Part shown: positions 62,408-64,000 of the stretch, in pieces
Layout: every line of letters begins with the position of its first letter
Numbering within the stretch: position 1 is the stretch's first letter
NCBI GenBank assembly: GCA_027483885.1
Contig: JAIXTO010000042.1
Coordinates: forward strand, 1-64,000
Direction: 5' to 3'
Origin: Rhizobiaceae bacterium
GTDB lineage: Bacteria > Pseudomonadota > Alphaproteobacteria > Rhizobiales > Rhizobiaceae
Length of the DNA stretch: 64,000 nt
The notes under the pieces: model-generated
Seen by the model: only the letters and a program-made list of their open reading frames with translations
Told to the model about the DNA's origin: nothing
Databases searched by the model: none
Program-made: the position numbers and the translations under genes

Positions 62408-63562
62408 ATGACGTCCTTCGACTTCGATACGCTGATCGAGCGCCGCGGAACCGACGCAAAGAAATGGGCCGCCTATCCGGCAGACGTCCTGCCCATGTGG
62501 GTGGCAGATATGGATTTTGCAGCGCCCCCGTCGGTCATCGAGGCGCTGCAGGCCCGCGTCGAGCATGGCGTGTTCGGTTATGGCCTGCCGCAGGATGCAT
62601 TTCGCCAGCAGATCGTCGATGACACGCAGGCGAAATATGGCTGGGCGATCTTGGCCGACGATATCGTCTTCCTGCCGGGGGTCGAGCCGGGCTTCAACAT
62701 GGCGCTGAAATCGGAAACGAAGCCCGGCGACGGCCTGCTGATCCAGACGCCGATCTATAGCCCCATCCTCAATGCGCACCGTCATTGGGGGCTGGAAAGC
62801 ATCGAGGCGCCGCTGGTGACGACCGGCGAGGGTTACGAGATGGATACGGCAGCGCTGGATGCCGCCATGGCGAAAAGCCGGGCCTTCCTGCTCTGCAATC
62901 CGCACAACCCGACCGGCAAGGCGCTCACGCACAGCGAATTGACGGCCATCGCCGCCTCCGCCATTCGCCACGACGTTCTGGTGATTGCCGACGAAATCCA
63001 CTGCGAACTGCTGCTCGACGGTCGCCGCCACATTCCGATCGCCTCGCTCTCGCCGGAGATCGCAGAGCGAACCATCACGCTGATGTCGGCCAGCAAGACC
63101 TATAATATCGCAGGCTTGAAGACGGCTTTTGCCATTGTCACCAACGCGAACCTGCGCAAACGCTTCAACAGTGCCCGTCTTGGGCTGGTGGACAGCGTCA
63201 ATGTGCTCGGGCTTGAGGCAAGCCGCGCGGCCTATGCGACCGCCAGCGCCTGGCGCGATGCGCTGCTGACCTATCTGCAGGACAACCGCGATTACCTGCA
63301 GGGCGAAATCGCACGACGCTTTCCCGCCATCCGCATGGTGCCGGCCCAGGCCACCTATCTCGCCTGGCTGGATTGTTCGGCGCTTGGCCTCGCCGAACCG
63401 CCGCAGAGCTTCTTTCTCGACAGGGGCCGAGTGGCCTTCAGCGCCGGTTCCGATTTCGGTTCGAACTACGGAAAGTTCCTCAGGGTCAACTTCGGTTGCC
63501 CGCGCCCTCTTCTGGAGGAGGGGCTCAAGCGGATGGAAGCAGCGCTTTCATCGCGTCTCTAG
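62408..63562 (+). CDS. PatB/MalY-type PLP-dependent aminotransferase or C-S lyase
   Basis: A 384-residue class I/II PLP enzyme of the MalY/PatB group. Features are WVADMDFAAPPSVIEALQ near the N terminus, the substrate-side NPHNPTGKALTHSEL, VIADEIHCELLLDG, and the PLP lysine in MSASKTYNIAGLKTAF. MalY/PatB enzymes are usually cystathionine beta-lyases or cysteine desulfhydrases that release thiol, pyruvate and ammonia. This links the operon to a sulfur amino acid, as does the nearby rhodanese. ATG 62408 follows AGGGTGA; the longer frame overlaps the DapA-like gene and was rejected. Confidence 0.88.
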   Translation: MTSFDFDTLIERRGTDAKKWAAYPADVLPMWVADMDFAAPPSVIEALQARVEHGVFGYGLPQDAFRQQIVDDTQAKYGWAILADDIVFLPGVEPGFNMALKSETKPGDGLLIQTPIYSPILNAHRHWGLESIEAPLVTTGEGYEMDTAALDAAMAKSRAFLLCNPHNPTGKALTHSELTAIAASAIRHDVLVIADEIHCELLLDGRRHIPIASLSPEIAERTITLMSASKTYNIAGLKTAFAIVTNANLRKRFNSARLGLVDSVNVLGLEASRAAYATASAWRDALLTYLQDNRDYLQGEIARRFPAIRMVPAQATYLAWLDCSALGLAEPPQSFFLDRGRVAFSAGSDFGSNYGKFLRVNFGCPRPLLEEGLKRMEAALSSRL

Positions 63563-63719
63563 CGTGGCGATAAAGCCGGGGGCATGCGACTGGCACTGGC
63601 GCTGACAATCCGCGTCTTCAGGACCGTCGCCCGCTGTCGTGCCCGTTCTTGATCAGCCTGAGATGCTGGATGGCACGCCGGGACGGATCCGTCACCAACT
63701 GGTGACATCCGGTAGTCTT

Positions 63720-64000
63720 TCAGGTCGAGGTTGCCGTGCGGATGTGATCGAGACAGATGGATTGCAGCCTGCTCGGCAGCCAGGTCTCGCGTATGGTGAT
63801 GCCGATGGTGCGCGTGCCGAGCCGCTCGCGCACATGGTCGGTGACAGGAATGCACGACAGCAGCCCTTCGCGTTCCTCGACCGCGATCTGTCGGCTTGAG
63901 AGCATCGAAAGGCGGTCGCTTTCCAGGATGATGGCGCGGGTCAAAACGAGGGAGCTTGTCTCGATGCTGGCGCGGGGCGATACGGGGCATGTCTCGAAAA
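63720..64000 (-). CDS. LysR-family regulator, C-terminal part (cut by window edge)
   Basis: The minus strand encodes about 93 residues that end a LysR effector domain: SSLVLTRAIILESDRLSMLSSRQIAVEEREGLL is typical of the region after the second effector-domain hinge, followed by GTRTIGITIRETWLPSRLQSICLDHIR. The helix-turn-helix half lies beyond the window. Family is clear; the target is unknown. It converges on the PatB/MalY gene, leaving a 157-bp gap in which I see nothing. Confidence 0.8.
   Translation of the reverse strand, partial: FETCPVSPRASIETSSLVLTRAIILESDRLSMLSSRQIAVEEREGLLSCIPVTDHVRERLGTRTIGITIRETWLPSRLQSICLDHIRTATST

Noticed and set aside
59998..62409. Open frame of 803 codons on the minus strand
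   Set aside because: Antisense to the amidohydrolase and DapA-like genes, both of which show intact catalytic motifs.

Overview
The window reads as a chromosomal or chromid segment of an alphaproteobacterium, most likely a member of the Rhizobiaceae. The reasons are GC-rich coding sequence packed into long operons, a pcaQ regulator divergent from pcaDCHGB, a TGA-N9-TCA box of the kind read by the rhizobial iron regulator RirA, and many ABC and TRAP uptake systems of the type common in soil and rhizosphere bacteria. I saw no insertion sequence, phage gene, CRISPR array, tRNA or rRNA.

Layout. 1-556: start of purU (formyltetrahydrofolate deformylase), cut by the window edge. 793-5447: pcaQ and the divergent pcaDCHGB operon, which takes protocatechuate to beta-ketoadipate, followed by a lone RbsD/FucU-type mutarotase (5571-5990). 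6233-11143: a three-gene efflux system like yhiI-rbbA-yhhJ. 11160-22029: phosphate and iron acquisition. A GDPD phosphodiesterase and an inositol-phosphatase-like enzyme lie beside a ferric FbpABC transporter, then a Ugp-type glycerol-3-phosphate transporter with a GpdQ-like phosphodiesterase. Pho-box-like direct repeats precede both phosphate units. 22287-26346: a FecI/FecR/TonB-receptor surface-signalling set behind a perfect IRO-type inverted repeat.

26495-33210: a ThDP-dependent enzyme, a TRAP transporter and a MarR regulator on the minus strand, divergent from a ketopantoate-reductase-like gene. A very strong palindrome lies between the two units. 33323-41869: an XRE-cupin regulator and an eight-gene operon (ribose-type ABC transporter, phosphotriesterase-family hydrolase, GATase1-like protein, PfkB kinase, BtpA/SgcQ protein, M20 amidohydrolase) whose promoter carries two palindromes 20 bp apart. 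I do not recognise its substrate. 42277-49654: a ferredoxin, then a minus-strand operon of SsuABC-type uptake genes, FAD oxidoreductase, CaiB-type CoA-transferase, enoyl-CoA hydratase and LysR.

49969-57353 is the most unusual part. It is a minus-strand operon with a dipeptide-type binding protein and two permeases but no ATPase. These are followed by a second binding-protein homologue without a signal peptide, a VOC protein, and a 691-residue fusion of a STAND/NACHT-like NTPase with a formylglycine-generating-enzyme (FGE/SUMF1) domain. 57582-64000: a rhodanese, a GntR regulator, and a divergent operon of hydantoin-racemase-like, cyclic-amidohydrolase, DapA-like and PatB/MalY C-S-lyase genes, ending in the 3' part of a LysR gene cut by the window edge.

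How it fits together. Most blocks follow one plan: transporter, catabolic enzymes and a local regulator, with an operator visible in the intergenic DNA. Assignments of family are generally secure. Substrates are inferred, except for protocatechuate and, with less certainty, glycerol-3-phosphate and ferric iron.
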